NCBI GenBank assembly: GCA_002506085.1
Contig: DAWV01000021.1
Span: forward strand, 47,615 to 111,614
DNA length: 64,000 nucleotides
Direction of reading: 5' to 3'
Origin: Methanocorpusculaceae archaeon UBA425
GTDB lineage: Archaea > Halobacteriota > Methanomicrobia > Methanomicrobiales > Methanocorpusculaceae
Both the position numbers and the translations under genes were made by a program. This document shows positions 26,148 to 35,008 of this stretch, in pieces. The notes under the pieces are model-generated. The model was not told the DNA's origin and did no database searches. It saw nothing but the letters and a program-made list of their open reading frames with translations. Position 1 is the stretch's first letter. Every line of letters starts with the position of its first letter.

Positions 26148-26609
26148 ATGAAAAACGATTTTGAGCGGGAGATGGTAATCTGCATGAACAGATTCTTTAC
26201 CGAAAACAAAAAGAAGGGGTTTGCTTACCGGCTCAAACAGTCTCACTTCAATACCCAATACGTGGATATCATTGTCGATTCACTCGACCCTGCATATTAT
26301 ATGGCAATCGAATGCAAATCGCTCAACGGCACACGACTCTACTTCACCAGCAATTTTCATAAAGACAAAGACGGCGTTCATCAGGTGGATAACATCTCGG
26401 GCTTTGTCAAATACACCGGACGGCGCGGATATCTTGCCGTCGAATTCAGGGGGCAGGGACCGAAAAACGAGGCATATCTGATGCCGTGGAATATGGTTCT
26501 GGCATTTTTTGCAAAACAGCCCAGTATCCCCGTCGAAGAATTCCAGAACTGTATACAGCTGGAGCGCGTGCCCGGCGGTTATCGTCTTCCAGGGCTCAAT
26601 CCATTATAA
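26148..26609 (+). CDS. Putative PD-(D/E)XK nuclease (Hjc-like)
   Basis: The 153-residue protein shows a nuclease pattern: Glu6 in an N-terminal helix (FEREM), Asp40 in TQYVDIIVDS, and Glu55-x-Lys57 in YMAIECKS. This matches the PD-(D/E)XK fold, as in archaeal Holliday junction resolvase Hjc and its relatives. The spacing and length are compatible with Hjc, but the loop between strand two and three is longer. It is divergent from the flavoprotein pair and runs seven bases before the marker 9 gene. Confidence 0.6.
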   Translation: MKNDFEREMVICMNRFFTENKKKGFAYRLKQSHFNTQYVDIIVDSLDPAYYMAIECKSLNGTRLYFTSNFHKDKDGVHQVDNISGFVKYTGRRGYLAVEFRGQGPKNEAYLMPWNMVLAFFAKQPSIPVEEFQNCIQLERVPGGYRLPGLNPL

Positions 26610-26616
26610 TAATTAG

Positions 26617-27747
26617 GTGAGGGCTCCAACATATATAGAATTCATGACGGGAGATACCAGATTCATATCAATAAACGGGAGACCGGTTAAAACCCCGATT
26701 GTTCTTGCTTCCATGGCAGGAATTACCGATGCCGATTATGTTCTTGAGCGAAGTCAGCATGCCGGGGTTGCATTCATAGGCGGATACAATACGGACGAGG
26801 CAAGCAGGAAAGCATCGGCACAAATGCAATCCGGAGGCAGACCTGAGTTCGATGCGGATTTCAATGAAATTGCCACCGAAATCGCCATGCTCAACGGGAC
26901 CGACATTATTCTTGGCTTAAATCTCAGAGGGGCAGCCCCGGAGGGTTTCGTCGCCGCTGCAAAACGCTTTGGCAACTCTGTCATTTATGAAATCGATGCG
27001 CACTGCCGTCAGCAGCCGATGATTGATGCCGGCTGCGGTGAATATCTCATGCACAATCCGGAAAAATTGTGCGGCATCGTCTCCGCTCTCGCAAAAGAAG
27101 GCGTCACCATCTCGGTAAAAATCCGGTCAGGCGTTGTCGATGACCGTAACCTTGCAAAAATGCTCTGGAAAGCCGGCGCACATATACTTCACGTCGACCT
27201 GATGGATACCGGCTATACCAAAGTCCGTCAGATAAGAAATGTCTGTCCCTTAATCATCATCGCAAATAACAGTGTAACCAATACAGATAGAATGATGGAT
27301 TACTTCTCCCACGGGGCAGACCTTGTTTCACTTGCACGGGGAGCAAACCTCCCAAACCTGCAGACCCTTGACCGGTATATCCGGGCAACGGCAGAAGAAG
27401 TCGGCTGGTATAACGCACCAAAACAACTATGCCGCGGAGGCGATGTGCGTTCTCTCACATTCTGCTGTATGCCCGTCAAACAATGTCCTCTTCTTCCCGC
27501 CCTGGAAACATTCAAATTAAGCCGCGAGGAGTATCTCTCCCTTAAGCAGTCCTCCACCAAAGAAACCATGCTTGCCGAAGGAAGCCACACCTGTTTTGGA
27601 AGCCTCGCTTTCTGCTGTAAATCGACAACCCCCTGTATGTTCAGGGACATGACGCTCAAATCGATTAATCTCCCGAAGAATGATTACATGGCGCTGAAAC
27701 GGACGCTTTCAGAAAAAATCGTTGCCCATATCTTTAAAAATGCCTGA
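26617..27747 (+). CDS. Methanogenesis marker 9 protein with TIM-barrel (Dus-like) domain
   Basis: The first part (about residues 1-250) is a FMN-type TIM barrel resembling dihydrouridine synthases and dihydroorotate dehydrogenases (PIVLASMAGITDADY, then GVTISVKIRSGV). The C-terminal part has repeated cysteines (SLTFCCMPVKQCPL and SLAFCCKSTTPCMF), as in methanogenesis marker domain 9, which is found only in methanogens. The start is a GTG at 26617, or possibly ATG 26644. The function of marker 9 is not known. Its 3' end overlaps the CitG-like gene. Confidence 0.75.
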   Translation: MRAPTYIEFMTGDTRFISINGRPVKTPIVLASMAGITDADYVLERSQHAGVAFIGGYNTDEASRKASAQMQSGGRPEFDADFNEIATEIAMLNGTDIILGLNLRGAAPEGFVAAAKRFGNSVIYEIDAHCRQQPMIDAGCGEYLMHNPEKLCGIVSALAKEGVTISVKIRSGVVDDRNLAKMLWKAGAHILHVDLMDTGYTKVRQIRNVCPLIIIANNSVTNTDRMMDYFSHGADLVSLARGANLPNLQTLDRYIRATAEEVGWYNAPKQLCRGGDVRSLTFCCMPVKQCPLLPALETFKLSREEYLSLKQSSTKETMLAEGSHTCFGSLAFCCKSTTPCMFRDMTLKSINLPKNDYMALKRTLSEKIVAHIFKNA

Positions 27748-28546
27748 ACTCTCCCTTGCAGAAACTGCAGAGCTTGCCCTGCTCCTCGAGGTAAGTACAA
27801 ACATCAAACCGGGAAACATTGACCGGTTCCATGATTACGAGGATACGAAGCTCCAGCATTTTCTTGCATCAGCAGTTCTCTCACGCGGGGTTTTTGAAAG
27901 GGTGCCTGACCTCACGATCGGTGAGGCGATGTATGCAGCCGTTAAAAAAACGAGCGGATATTCCGGAGGTAATACGCATTTCGGAGCATTCATTCTTCTT
28001 CTTCCGCTTATCAAAGGCCACGGCATCACAGGAGCCCGTGATGCTGTAAAACAGACGACAGTCGAGGATGCTGTTTTATTCTACAGGGCTTTTGGTGAAA
28101 CCCAGGTCAGAGTCAATAAAGGCGACGAGATGGATATAAACGATCCCGCGTCCCTAGATATGCTGAGAGCAAAACAGATGACGATGCTGGATGTGATGGC
28201 ATATTCCAGTGAGAATGATATGGTTGCACGCGAGTGGACGAACGGATTCGCCCTCACGAGAAAAGCAGCTGATCTTCTTAAACAGAAAGACGGTCTGGGA
28301 AATATTCAGCAGATGTTTATCACAATGATGGCTGAGTATCCGGATACGTTCATCGGAAAAAAGTTCGGACGTGACATATCGCTCGCGGTAATGCATGAGG
28401 CACAACTGGTTCTTTCCGGCAAAATCCCGATTGGGGAGTTTGATGAGCAGTGTATTCGCAATGGCGTGAATCCGGGGTCTCTTGCCGATATCTGTATTGC
28501 GGGAATTTTCACGGCTCTTCTGGAGGGATGGAAATGGGACTGTTAA
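27740..28546 (+). CDS. CitG/MdcB-family (triphosphoribosyl-dephospho-CoA synthase-like) protein
   Basis: The start is taken at ATG 27740 (MPELSLAETAEL), eight bases inside the marker 9 gene; a TTG six codons upstream is a less likely choice. The 268-residue helical protein has the family start VSTNIKPGNIDRFHDY, the central FGAFILLLPLI and a conserved-looking NTHFG region. In bacteria CitG makes the prosthetic group of citrate lyase. Methanogens that carry the family lack that enzyme, so the product is unknown; a cofactor role is likely. It overlaps DUF447. Confidence 0.7.
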   Translation: MPELSLAETAELALLLEVSTNIKPGNIDRFHDYEDTKLQHFLASAVLSRGVFERVPDLTIGEAMYAAVKKTSGYSGGNTHFGAFILLLPLIKGHGITGARDAVKQTTVEDAVLFYRAFGETQVRVNKGDEMDINDPASLDMLRAKQMTMLDVMAYSSENDMVAREWTNGFALTRKAADLLKQKDGLGNIQQMFITMMAEYPDTFIGKKFGRDISLAVMHEAQLVLSGKIPIGEFDEQCIRNGVNPGSLADICIAGIFTALLEGWKWDC

Positions 28547-29094
28547 GCGAAGGAATCACGGAAGTCATTGCAGTGACACAGGATAATGCCGCACCGATAG
28601 GAATCATCGTGAAACCGGGTCATTCCCCGAAGATGATTCTCTATAAAGGTTCAAAGACTGCGGAGAATGTGGTAAATTACGGATGGGTCACGGCAAATTT
28701 CGTGAGCGATGCTTATTTGTATACCCTGTATGCTTTCACAGACGTGCAGAAAGAGAATCTCCGGCTTGTGTTTGTCGGCGGAAGCGAGATGCAGATTCTG
28801 GTGGAATCCGATGCATGGATGGCATTCCGTACGAGAATTGTGAATGAGACGAAGGATGCCTATTTTGTCGAGCTTGTGCCTGTGGCATCAGAGTATGTCC
28901 GAGACCAGATGAGACCGGTGAACCGCGGATTTAATTCTGTCATCGATGCAACTGTCCATGCGACAAGGTATGTAATAACCCCTGATGAACAGCTGCTGAA
29001 GATGATTCTGTATCATCTGGATATTGTCAGAAAATGCGGGGGAAAGAGGGAGCTGGAAGCCGCAGAATTGATAAAAAAAGTCTGCGGAATCTGA
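28534..29094 (+). CDS. DUF447 family protein
   Basis: The start is set at ATG 28534 because GGAGGG at 28522-28527 is six bases before it; ATG 28528 touches the ribosome site. The 186-residue product begins MGLLSEGITEVIAVT, typical of archaeal DUF447. The domain resembles flavin-reductase-like split barrels, giving a guess of FMN binding, but no reaction is assigned. It is translationally coupled to the CitG-like gene and follows marker 9; conservation of such an order would suggest a shared methanogen pathway. Confidence 0.75.
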   Translation: MGLLSEGITEVIAVTQDNAAPIGIIVKPGHSPKMILYKGSKTAENVVNYGWVTANFVSDAYLYTLYAFTDVQKENLRLVFVGGSEMQILVESDAWMAFRTRIVNETKDAYFVELVPVASEYVRDQMRPVNRGFNSVIDATVHATRYVITPDEQLLKMILYHLDIVRKCGGKRELEAAELIKKVCGI

Positions 29095-29167
29095 GTGCGC
29101 CCGGTGAATCGCCTGCATGGAGTCGATTCCGATAATAATCTTAAAAATAGAATGCCGGTGACTTACG

Positions 29168-30472
29168 TCACTGTGCAGTCGCTCTTCTAACCAGATTCTC
29201 AGCAACGCTTCCGGCTTTCTGCATGATTTCCTCTGCGCCGGGAATGATTCCGTCGTTCATCAGTATAACACCATTACAGATTGTCGTCGTCACTGCAAGT
29301 CCGCCTGTCGCATAAACGGCATTGGAATCCGTGTTGAATGCAGGGACATTCAGCGGATTTCTGCCGATAAGGATGAGATCCGCGAGATAGCCCGGAGCGA
29401 TGACTCCTGCTTTTATTCCGAGAGCCTTTGCTCCGTTTGGTGAAGCAATCTGAAGCGCCTCGCCTGCCGGCATTACGGTAGGGTCGTTCCAGAAGAATTT
29501 CTGGAGAAGTGCTGCTGTTTTCATCTCGCCGAACATGTCGAGATCATTGTTCGAGGATGCCCCGTCTGTTCCAAGAGCCACATTGACACCGGCTTTTTTC
29601 AGTTCCGGATACGGCAGGGCACGGTTTCCTGCAAGTTTCATGTTGCTGATTGGATTATGGACCGCAGTCACGCCTCTTTTTGCAAGAAGCGTGATGTCGT
29701 CCGCATCGAGCCAGCAGCAGTGAGCCGCAATACAGTGTTCTGAAAGAACACCGCATTTGTCGAGCCATGCCGGGGGTCTCATTCCATGAGCTGCTACACA
29801 ATCTTTTACTTCCTGTTCGGTTTCCGAAAGGTGAACGTGGATTGGAATATTTTCCTCCCTGGCATACTCGGCACACCACGTAAGTCCCTCTTCAGACACG
29901 GTGTAGACTGCATGGGGGGAAACTCCTGCCGTGATTCTTGAATTGTATCTGTTTTTGATATTTTTAACGGTTGATTCCATGACATTTACTTCGGATTCGA
30001 ATTTGTCATGGTTGCCTCCGTCAATCATGCAGTATGACAGACATGCTCTGATGCCTGCCTCATCAACAGCGTTTGCCACCTGCTCCATCTTGAAATACAT
30101 ATCATTGAATGCGGTCGTTCCGGTCCGAATCATCTCAAGACAGGCAAGTTTTGCACCCCAATAGATGTCGTCTTCGGTGAGGTGGGCTTCTGTCGGCCAG
30201 ATTTTCGTGGAAAGCCACTCGAAGAGCTGCATGTCATCCGAGTATCCGCGCATGAGACCCATAGGGGAGTGGGTGTGCATGTTAATCATACCCGGGAGTA
30301 CGGTCGCCCCGTCCCCGTCGATGATGAACTCAGCGTCATGCTCGGTTATTTTTTCGCTGACTGCCCCGATTTTTCCGGTACCGTCAAGGTAGATCTCCTG
30401 TGTTTTTCCATTCAGGCGAACGTTTCTGATGAGAACCGGTACCTGCTGTCCAAAGATGTCTGTGTCTGTCAT
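29168..30472 (-). CDS. dadD: 5'-deoxyadenosine/MTA/SAH deaminase
   Basis: This 434-residue metal-dependent amidohydrolase has metal ligands in HTHSPMGLMRG, HVHLSETEQE, HCCWLDADD and the Asp of GTDGASSNNDLDM. In methanogens the enzyme (DadD) deaminates 5'-deoxyadenosine, methylthioadenosine and S-adenosylhomocysteine to the inosine forms. Its gene overlaps the phosphorylase by ATGA, and the pair would convert MTA to methylthioinosine and then to hypoxanthine and methylthioribose 1-phosphate. Confidence 0.85.
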   Translation of the reverse strand: MTDTDIFGQQVPVLIRNVRLNGKTQEIYLDGTGKIGAVSEKITEHDAEFIIDGDGATVLPGMINMHTHSPMGLMRGYSDDMQLFEWLSTKIWPTEAHLTEDDIYWGAKLACLEMIRTGTTAFNDMYFKMEQVANAVDEAGIRACLSYCMIDGGNHDKFESEVNVMESTVKNIKNRYNSRITAGVSPHAVYTVSEEGLTWCAEYAREENIPIHVHLSETEQEVKDCVAAHGMRPPAWLDKCGVLSEHCIAAHCCWLDADDITLLAKRGVTAVHNPISNMKLAGNRALPYPELKKAGVNVALGTDGASSNNDLDMFGEMKTAALLQKFFWNDPTVMPAGEALQIASPNGAKALGIKAGVIAPGYLADLILIGRNPLNVPAFNTDSNAVYATGGLAVTTTICNGVILMNDGIIPGAEEIMQKAGSVAENLVRRATAQ

Positions 30473-31140
30473 GCGAGTTTCTCCACGATTTTTGTCAGGA
30501 TATGGGTGATTTTATCTCCGTTCTGTCCGGAGATTCTTACAATCTCGTCGTAGTCCGGGGCAGAAGCCCCGCCGATGCCGTTTGCATAGTTGTCCACCGT
30601 GCAGAGAGCGGCACATTTTATGCCGAGTTCGTTTGCAAGGGCGAGTTCGCTTGCGACCGTCATGCCGACCACGTCGGTGTCATGTGCAAAGCAGGCAATC
30701 TCGGAACGGGTTTCGAATCTGGGTCCGTGTGTCTGGAAGTATGTTCCTGACACGGCTTCGGGAATGATGCCGGCAAGTTCTGCCCTGAGACCCGGGTCGA
30801 TTGACGGCGGAACATGAAACACGTCATTATCGTGCAGGGTGGGAATATCCCAGGGTGAAAAGTAGTCGTCGGGGATGATGAGGCTCCCGGGATGAATGGC
30901 CTCTTTCATGCTCCCGGTCGAACCGATCACAATAAGTCTGTCGACTCCCAGAATCTTCATGGCGGCAAGGTTTGCTTTGTGATTAATCTGATGCGGGGGT
31001 GTCCGGTTCAGATGCCGGTTCAGAAGGACGATTTTTCCGATGTATGCCTCGGCGGGTCCAAACGGGGTCGCTACACGGATTATTTCGAGAGGCGGCAGGC
31101 GTGCCTGTAAGAGGGCAGTCCCTCCGATAATTCCTAACAT
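30469..31140 (-). CDS. S-methyl-5'-thioinosine/MTA phosphorylase
   Basis: This 223-residue purine nucleoside phosphorylase family member begins LGIIGGTALLQA and has the phosphate-binding GSTGSM near residue 93, THGPRFETRSE near residue 138, and the substrate strand GMTVASELALA near residue 158. Methanogen proteins coupled to DadD prefer methylthioinosine (MTIP) over methylthioadenosine. It is short compared with MTA phosphorylases (around 250-270), as in the archaeal MTIP group. It is the first gene of the pair. Confidence 0.8.
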   Translation of the reverse strand: MLGIIGGTALLQARLPPLEIIRVATPFGPAEAYIGKIVLLNRHLNRTPPHQINHKANLAAMKILGVDRLIVIGSTGSMKEAIHPGSLIIPDDYFSPWDIPTLHDNDVFHVPPSIDPGLRAELAGIIPEAVSGTYFQTHGPRFETRSEIACFAHDTDVVGMTVASELALANELGIKCAALCTVDNYANGIGGASAPDYDEIVRISGQNGDKITHILTKIVEKLA

Positions 31141-31196
31141 TGTCTGGAGTATTATTTTCCGCAGAACTTAATATAAGAGTCTGTTCAGAAGCTGAA

Positions 31197-31865
31197 TCAG
31201 AGGAATGCGAGTATGATGAAGTATATACCTATGAGAATAATTGCGACACCAAGTATTTTATCCATGACATCCCCGCTGATTTTTGTGACAGCTTTGATTT
31301 TTTGTCCGAGTGACCCGCCAACAGAGCTTAGTACAATGAGAGGAATGGCAAGTCCTATGGCATAAATCAGCATAGTGAAGAGACCCTGGACTGCGGTTTG
31401 ATTCAGTGCAATGTATGTGAGGACGATGAGCAGCATCGGCGCTCCTCTTCCGATGGTAATCGCGCCGAATGATAATCCGAGGAGGAATGCTCCGATAATT
31501 GTATAGGAGTTAGGTAACTTGAAAATGTTGAAGATTTTTCTGATGGGTGGTTTGTAGATGTGCAGGAGCTGCAATCCCATGGCAATCAGGAGAATCCCGC
31601 CAATTGCCCATGCGACCGAACTATTCAGGAATAAGATATATTCACCAGCAAAACCGGCAATGAAGCCGAGAGGCACGAGGATTATGACGGTCCCGACAGA
31701 GAATGCGAGGACAAGCTTGAGGATATTCGGCAGCGATAGTCTGGTTTTTCCGCTGGTGAGATAGCCAATTAACCCCAGGCATAATACGCTATTGCATGGA
31801 CAGATTCCTGCAAGCAGTCCGAAGATAAATATTCCAAGTATTGAAGGGTCAAATACAGCTGTCAT
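31197..31865 (-). CDS. CcdA/DsbD-like membrane protein
   Basis: The 222-residue six-helix protein belongs to the CcdA/DsbD transmembrane family, which carries electrons from cytoplasmic thioredoxin to outside targets using one cysteine in helix 1 and one in helix 4. Helix 1 has the CPCNSVLC cluster (Cys22, Cys24, Cys29). The helix 4 position, usually TPC, reads IGRGAPM and lacks cysteine. It may use the extra helix 1 cysteines instead, or have a different role such as metal transport. It stands alone, 57 bases from the salvage pair. Confidence 0.75.
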   Translation of the reverse strand: MTAVFDPSILGIFIFGLLAGICPCNSVLCLGLIGYLTSGKTRLSLPNILKLVLAFSVGTVIILVPLGFIAGFAGEYILFLNSSVAWAIGGILLIAMGLQLLHIYKPPIRKIFNIFKLPNSYTIIGAFLLGLSFGAITIGRGAPMLLIVLTYIALNQTAVQGLFTMLIYAIGLAIPLIVLSSVGGSLGQKIKAVTKISGDVMDKILGVAIILIGIYFIILAFL

Positions 31866-32036
31866 GTTGGTTTCCGTTCTATGGATTTTCCATTTTGGTA
31901 TGTTATATACGGCGGTAAAGGGAATAAAATGCCGGGAGGGCTGCTATGCTCTGATGCCGGTGAGACCGGATAAAAACAACACATTTTTATTGACGCTCAA
32001 CCTACTAGTTAAGGCACATATAGTATGTGTATTAGT

Positions 32037-32108
32037 GGGCCGGTAGATCAGTGGTAGATCGCTACATTGGCATTGTAGAGGCCGCGGGTTCAATTTCCGC
32101 TCGGTCCA
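32037..32108 (+). tRNA. tRNA-Ala (anticodon GGC)
   Basis: A full cloverleaf is present. The acceptor stem is GGGCCGG with TCGGTCC (32101-32107), including the G3:U70 pair that marks alanine tRNAs. The D stem is GATC/GATC, the anticodon stem CTACA/TGTAG with loop TTGGCAT (anticodon GGC), and the T arm GCGGG-TTCAATT-TCCGC. The discriminator is A32108 and CCA is not encoded. A palindrome CACATA-TAG-TATGTG lies just upstream at 32015-32029. Confidence 0.95.
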
Positions 32109-32404
32109 TTCGTTTTTCAGATACTTTACGTTTATACTAGTGCCGTTTTTCCCGCATGCTTTCCGGCAGAAATGATTCCATCGAACATGCCGGCATCTTT
32201 TATAAAATATAATCCGGCACACAATGATGATAAAAAAATAGTTATGTTCTTTTTGTGATGAAGAACACTGCTGCGCCGAACAGTCGGGACAGGGTTTCAT
32301 GGTTAAAGATGTAGGATAATATTGCGGCTATGAAGGTCATAATACCGAACATCCCGTCCCGCATAAATACCAGCCCGTCCAACTTATATCAACTTCCGTG
32401 CATC
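32109..32404. other. 296-base gap, nothing recognised
   Basis: AT-rich sequence between the tRNA-Ala and the YczE-like gene. No gene, hairpin array or clear TATA box could be supported. The longer open frame that reaches 32330 is only an upstream extension of the next gene. Confidence 0.4.
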
Positions 32405-33055
32405 ATGAAACAAGAAACCGCCATTCGGATAACAGTAATGATCCTCGGCCTCTTTATCATGTCGCTCGGCATCGCCGTTTCCACCAAAGCAGGTCTTGGA
32501 ACGACACCCATCTCATGCATACCCTTTATTCTGAGCCAGGGCTTTCCTCTGTCCTTTGGAACGTTCACGTTCCTCATGAACAGTCTGTTTGTTGTATTTC
32601 AGTATTTCCTGCTGAAAGAAAAGTTTGAAACATATCAATGGCTGCAAATACCTCTTATATTCGTATTCAGCGTATTCACGGATATCGCGATGATCCTCGT
32701 AGGGGATCTCATCATTACCGGCTATGTATTCCAATGGATCTTCTGTCTCATAAGTTGTGTTCTGGTCGGATTTGGTATTGCCCTGCTCCTGAAAGCAAAT
32801 CTTCTGATGATGGCGGGGGACGCTCTCGTAAGAGCGTTATCGCTGGTCTCGAAGATTCAGTTCGGCTATACCAAAGTAGGATTTGACAGCACGATGGTAC
32901 TGATAGCAGTCGTCGTTTCATGGATGCTGTTTGCCGATCTGGTGGGCGTGCGGGAAGGAACGATCGCCGCGGCAGTGCTGGTCGGTCTTATCGTGAAGTT
33001 CTTTATACCGAGACTCAGGTGTCTGGACAAGATCTTCATGAAAAAAACGTGCTGA
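32405..33055 (+). CDS. YczE/YitT-like membrane protein
   Basis: Start at ATG 32405 (MKQETAIRIT), as the 25 upstream in-frame codons are hydrophilic and proline-rich and look non-coding. The 216-residue protein has five or six membrane helices with the family segment LGIAVSTKAGLGTTPISCIP near residue 24 and a matching later LLLKANLLMMAGDAL. These proteins of Firmicutes and archaea have no assigned transport substrate. It converges with the GDPD gene. Confidence 0.7.
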   Translation: MKQETAIRITVMILGLFIMSLGIAVSTKAGLGTTPISCIPFILSQGFPLSFGTFTFLMNSLFVVFQYFLLKEKFETYQWLQIPLIFVFSVFTDIAMILVGDLIITGYVFQWIFCLISCVLVGFGIALLLKANLLMMAGDALVRALSLVSKIQFGYTKVGFDSTMVLIAVVVSWMLFADLVGVREGTIAAAVLVGLIVKFFIPRLRCLDKIFMKKTC

Positions 33056-33069
33056 ACCCAAATCTTGCG

Positions 33070-33927
33070 TTAAGGCAGAAACGAGTCAAAGATGATTACA
33101 TCAAAAGATGATTTTGCTGTTTGCAGTTCCTCTTCATTTTTTATCGTCCACCCCGCTTTAACTATGCCGAATAATCCCGTACAGATACGGTAGGACAACT
33201 GATTTTTATAATGAATATTATATGCAATGAAATCAGGTCTGATAAGAAAGTTCATCAGACAATTTGTCAGGATAAACTTCTGGATGGATAATACAATTGA
33301 TGCCCGCAGGGATGATGGTAATGGTGTTGAGCATGCTCTGTCCTTAAAATAATCTGTACTTAAAAAACCCCGCAGATATTCCGGGCGATGAACCCTGAAC
33401 CAGTTGACGATCAGGGGACTAAATGATTCAATGCAAAACGGACCATTATACGTATCAAGACATTGGGAAACTCTTTCACACAGTTTTGCATCAGACACAG
33501 ATTTACTTTTCAGTTCAACAATTAAAGGGACCGTCCCATTAATCAAAGATAAAACTTCACTAAAACCGGGAACCTGCTCGTTTGAGGAAAAAATCCGGTA
33601 TTCCTGAAACATTTTAAACGTGCAGTCTGAGACTTTCTGATTAATACCGGATGTGCGATTCAAATCATAATCATGGATAACGATAACCTGGTTATCCCGG
33701 GTTAACTGCACATCCAATTCAATCCCAAAATCTGCCCCGGCAGCTTTTCTGAATGCGCGTCGCGTATTCTCCGGAGCCGGCGTATCATTGTCAAACAATC
33801 CTCTATGTGCAATATAATATTGTGTGAAAACACGCATCCGTTCCTTTCTGCTTTTCCCGGGGTATAACAGGAAAAGATACAGCCAAATGACTGCAAGCAG
33901 AATTATCAGAATATATACAAAGATCAT
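33070..33927 (-). CDS. Glycerophosphodiester phosphodiesterase, membrane-anchored
   Basis: The 285-residue protein has one N-terminal membrane helix (residues 1-22) and a GDPD domain. It shows YIAHRGLFDND, PENTRRAF, the metal pair in GIELDVQLTRD, and HDYDLNRTSG with catalytic His. It would release glycerol phosphate or polyol phosphate from phosphodiesters on the outer or membrane face. Archaeal substrates for such enzymes include ether-lipid head groups, but this is inference. Confidence 0.85.
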   Translation of the reverse strand: MIFVYILIILLAVIWLYLFLLYPGKSRKERMRVFTQYYIAHRGLFDNDTPAPENTRRAFRKAAGADFGIELDVQLTRDNQVIVIHDYDLNRTSGINQKVSDCTFKMFQEYRIFSSNEQVPGFSEVLSLINGTVPLIVELKSKSVSDAKLCERVSQCLDTYNGPFCIESFSPLIVNWFRVHRPEYLRGFLSTDYFKDRACSTPLPSSLRASIVLSIQKFILTNCLMNFLIRPDFIAYNIHYKNQLSYRICTGLFGIVKAGWTIKNEEELQTAKSSFDVIIFDSFLP

Positions 33928-34096
33928 ATCTCAATAATTACCTGTAAATCAATCGACATATGTTCTAAATGAGAGCAGATAAATATGCGTCTTTGACATT
34001 GGACCGTTTTGGATTATTCACCTAATCCGGGACAGATAAAATGATTGCTGCCGGAATTGTGTCATGCAATCCGCAACTCTGATTCAATCTTAATAT

Positions 34097-34708
34097 TCAA
34101 AACAGTAATCCTGCATCGTAACGGAATAATTCCTGGTCCGTCTTTTGCATCTCAAAGCAGAATTCATCCCTTTCCCCTGATTTGAAATAGTCCTCTTTCG
34201 ACAGCGAAAAACATTCCATATCCATAACCTGACCATCATACCTCTTATCTGCCTGAGCAAGTGTACCTTCATACTGGAACCCGAGTTTTTCGAGAACATG
34301 CCTGGAACGGATATTATAGGGATAGCAGGTCGCGGAAATGAGATCAAGAAACATTGTTTCGAATCCAAAACCCATAATGGCCTTTGCGGCTTCAGTCATT
34401 ATGCCCAGCCCCCAGTAGTCTTCACCGATATCGTATCCCAGCATCCGTGTAGAATCGTTTTCACGCATAGGGTCCTTAATCAGACCAATGGACCCGATCA
34501 GTTTATTGGTCTCCGTCAGCACAATCCCGAAAACACTTTCCTGATTAAGAAAAAACGTATCTATAGTTTCCTGCGTTTCTTCGAGCGATTCGTGTGGTTT
34601 CCAGCCGGCATTCAGACCAGTATTCGGTCCTCGTGAATAGGCAAACATATCTTCGGCATCGGATGACACAATCTTCCGGAGAAGCAGCCGTCTGGTTTCT
34701 ATCATCAT
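34097..34708 (-). CDS. GNAT N-acetyltransferase (RimJ/RimL-like)
   Basis: The 203-residue protein has the GNAT layout: IETRRLLLRKIVSSDAEDMF at the start, LIGSIGLIKD in the middle, and YDIGEDYWGLGIMTEAAKAIMGFGF for acetyl-CoA binding (about residues 90-115). It resembles RimJ/RimL, which acetylate ribosomal protein N-termini, but many such proteins act on small molecules. No partner genes are evident. Confidence 0.85.
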   Translation of the reverse strand: MMIETRRLLLRKIVSSDAEDMFAYSRGPNTGLNAGWKPHESLEETQETIDTFFLNQESVFGIVLTETNKLIGSIGLIKDPMRENDSTRMLGYDIGEDYWGLGIMTEAAKAIMGFGFETMFLDLISATCYPYNIRSRHVLEKLGFQYEGTLAQADKRYDGQVMDMECFSLSKEDYFKSGERDEFCFEMQKTDQELFRYDAGLLF

Positions 34709-34783
34709 TCACTAATCTATTTCTTTTCTGAGAGAATTAAGCAATGTGATGCGGAAGCACATTGTTCCCGGGTTCATACTTTT

Positions 34784-34990
34784 TTATCGTATTATTCGCG
34801 CCTGAAATAGACCCGGTATGACGTGCTCTGAATATGAACAGGCATCGGTAATTTCAATTATCTTCTCTAAATCTTCATCATCGATATATTTCTGCCATTT
34901 TTCTGTTGTCATGCAGCATAAAACGCAGGAGATTCCAGAATTCTCTCTCAGTGGGAAGGGAAACTTCATTTCCCTAATTCTTATCCGGTA
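34784..34990 (-). pseudogene. Decayed fragment of a methyltransferase
   Basis: The minus strand encodes TTEKWQKYIDDEDLEKIIEI then HVIPGLFQARI, which resembles the C-terminus of the intact methyltransferase at 36161-37018 (SEKWQKDIVNAYLEKRIEI, then HVPGTSYLAHI). Upstream homologous sequence (LPTEREFWNLLRFMLHD) continues in a different frame. A frameshift and loss of the N-terminal part show a dead copy. The rest of the 300-base gap holds nothing I recognise. Confidence 0.65.
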
Positions 34991-35008
34991 TCGGGACGAC
35001 ATTAGTAT

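Noticed and set aside
26025..26258. N-terminal extension of the PyrK/NfnA-like protein
   Set aside because: The extension does not resemble the family and overlaps the divergent nuclease gene; ATG 26024 has a ribosome site.
34097..34708. EctA (diaminobutyrate acetyltransferase) to complete an ectoine pathway
   Set aside because: The GNAT protein resembles RimJ/RimL, not EctA, and lies 3 kb away; no EctC is present.
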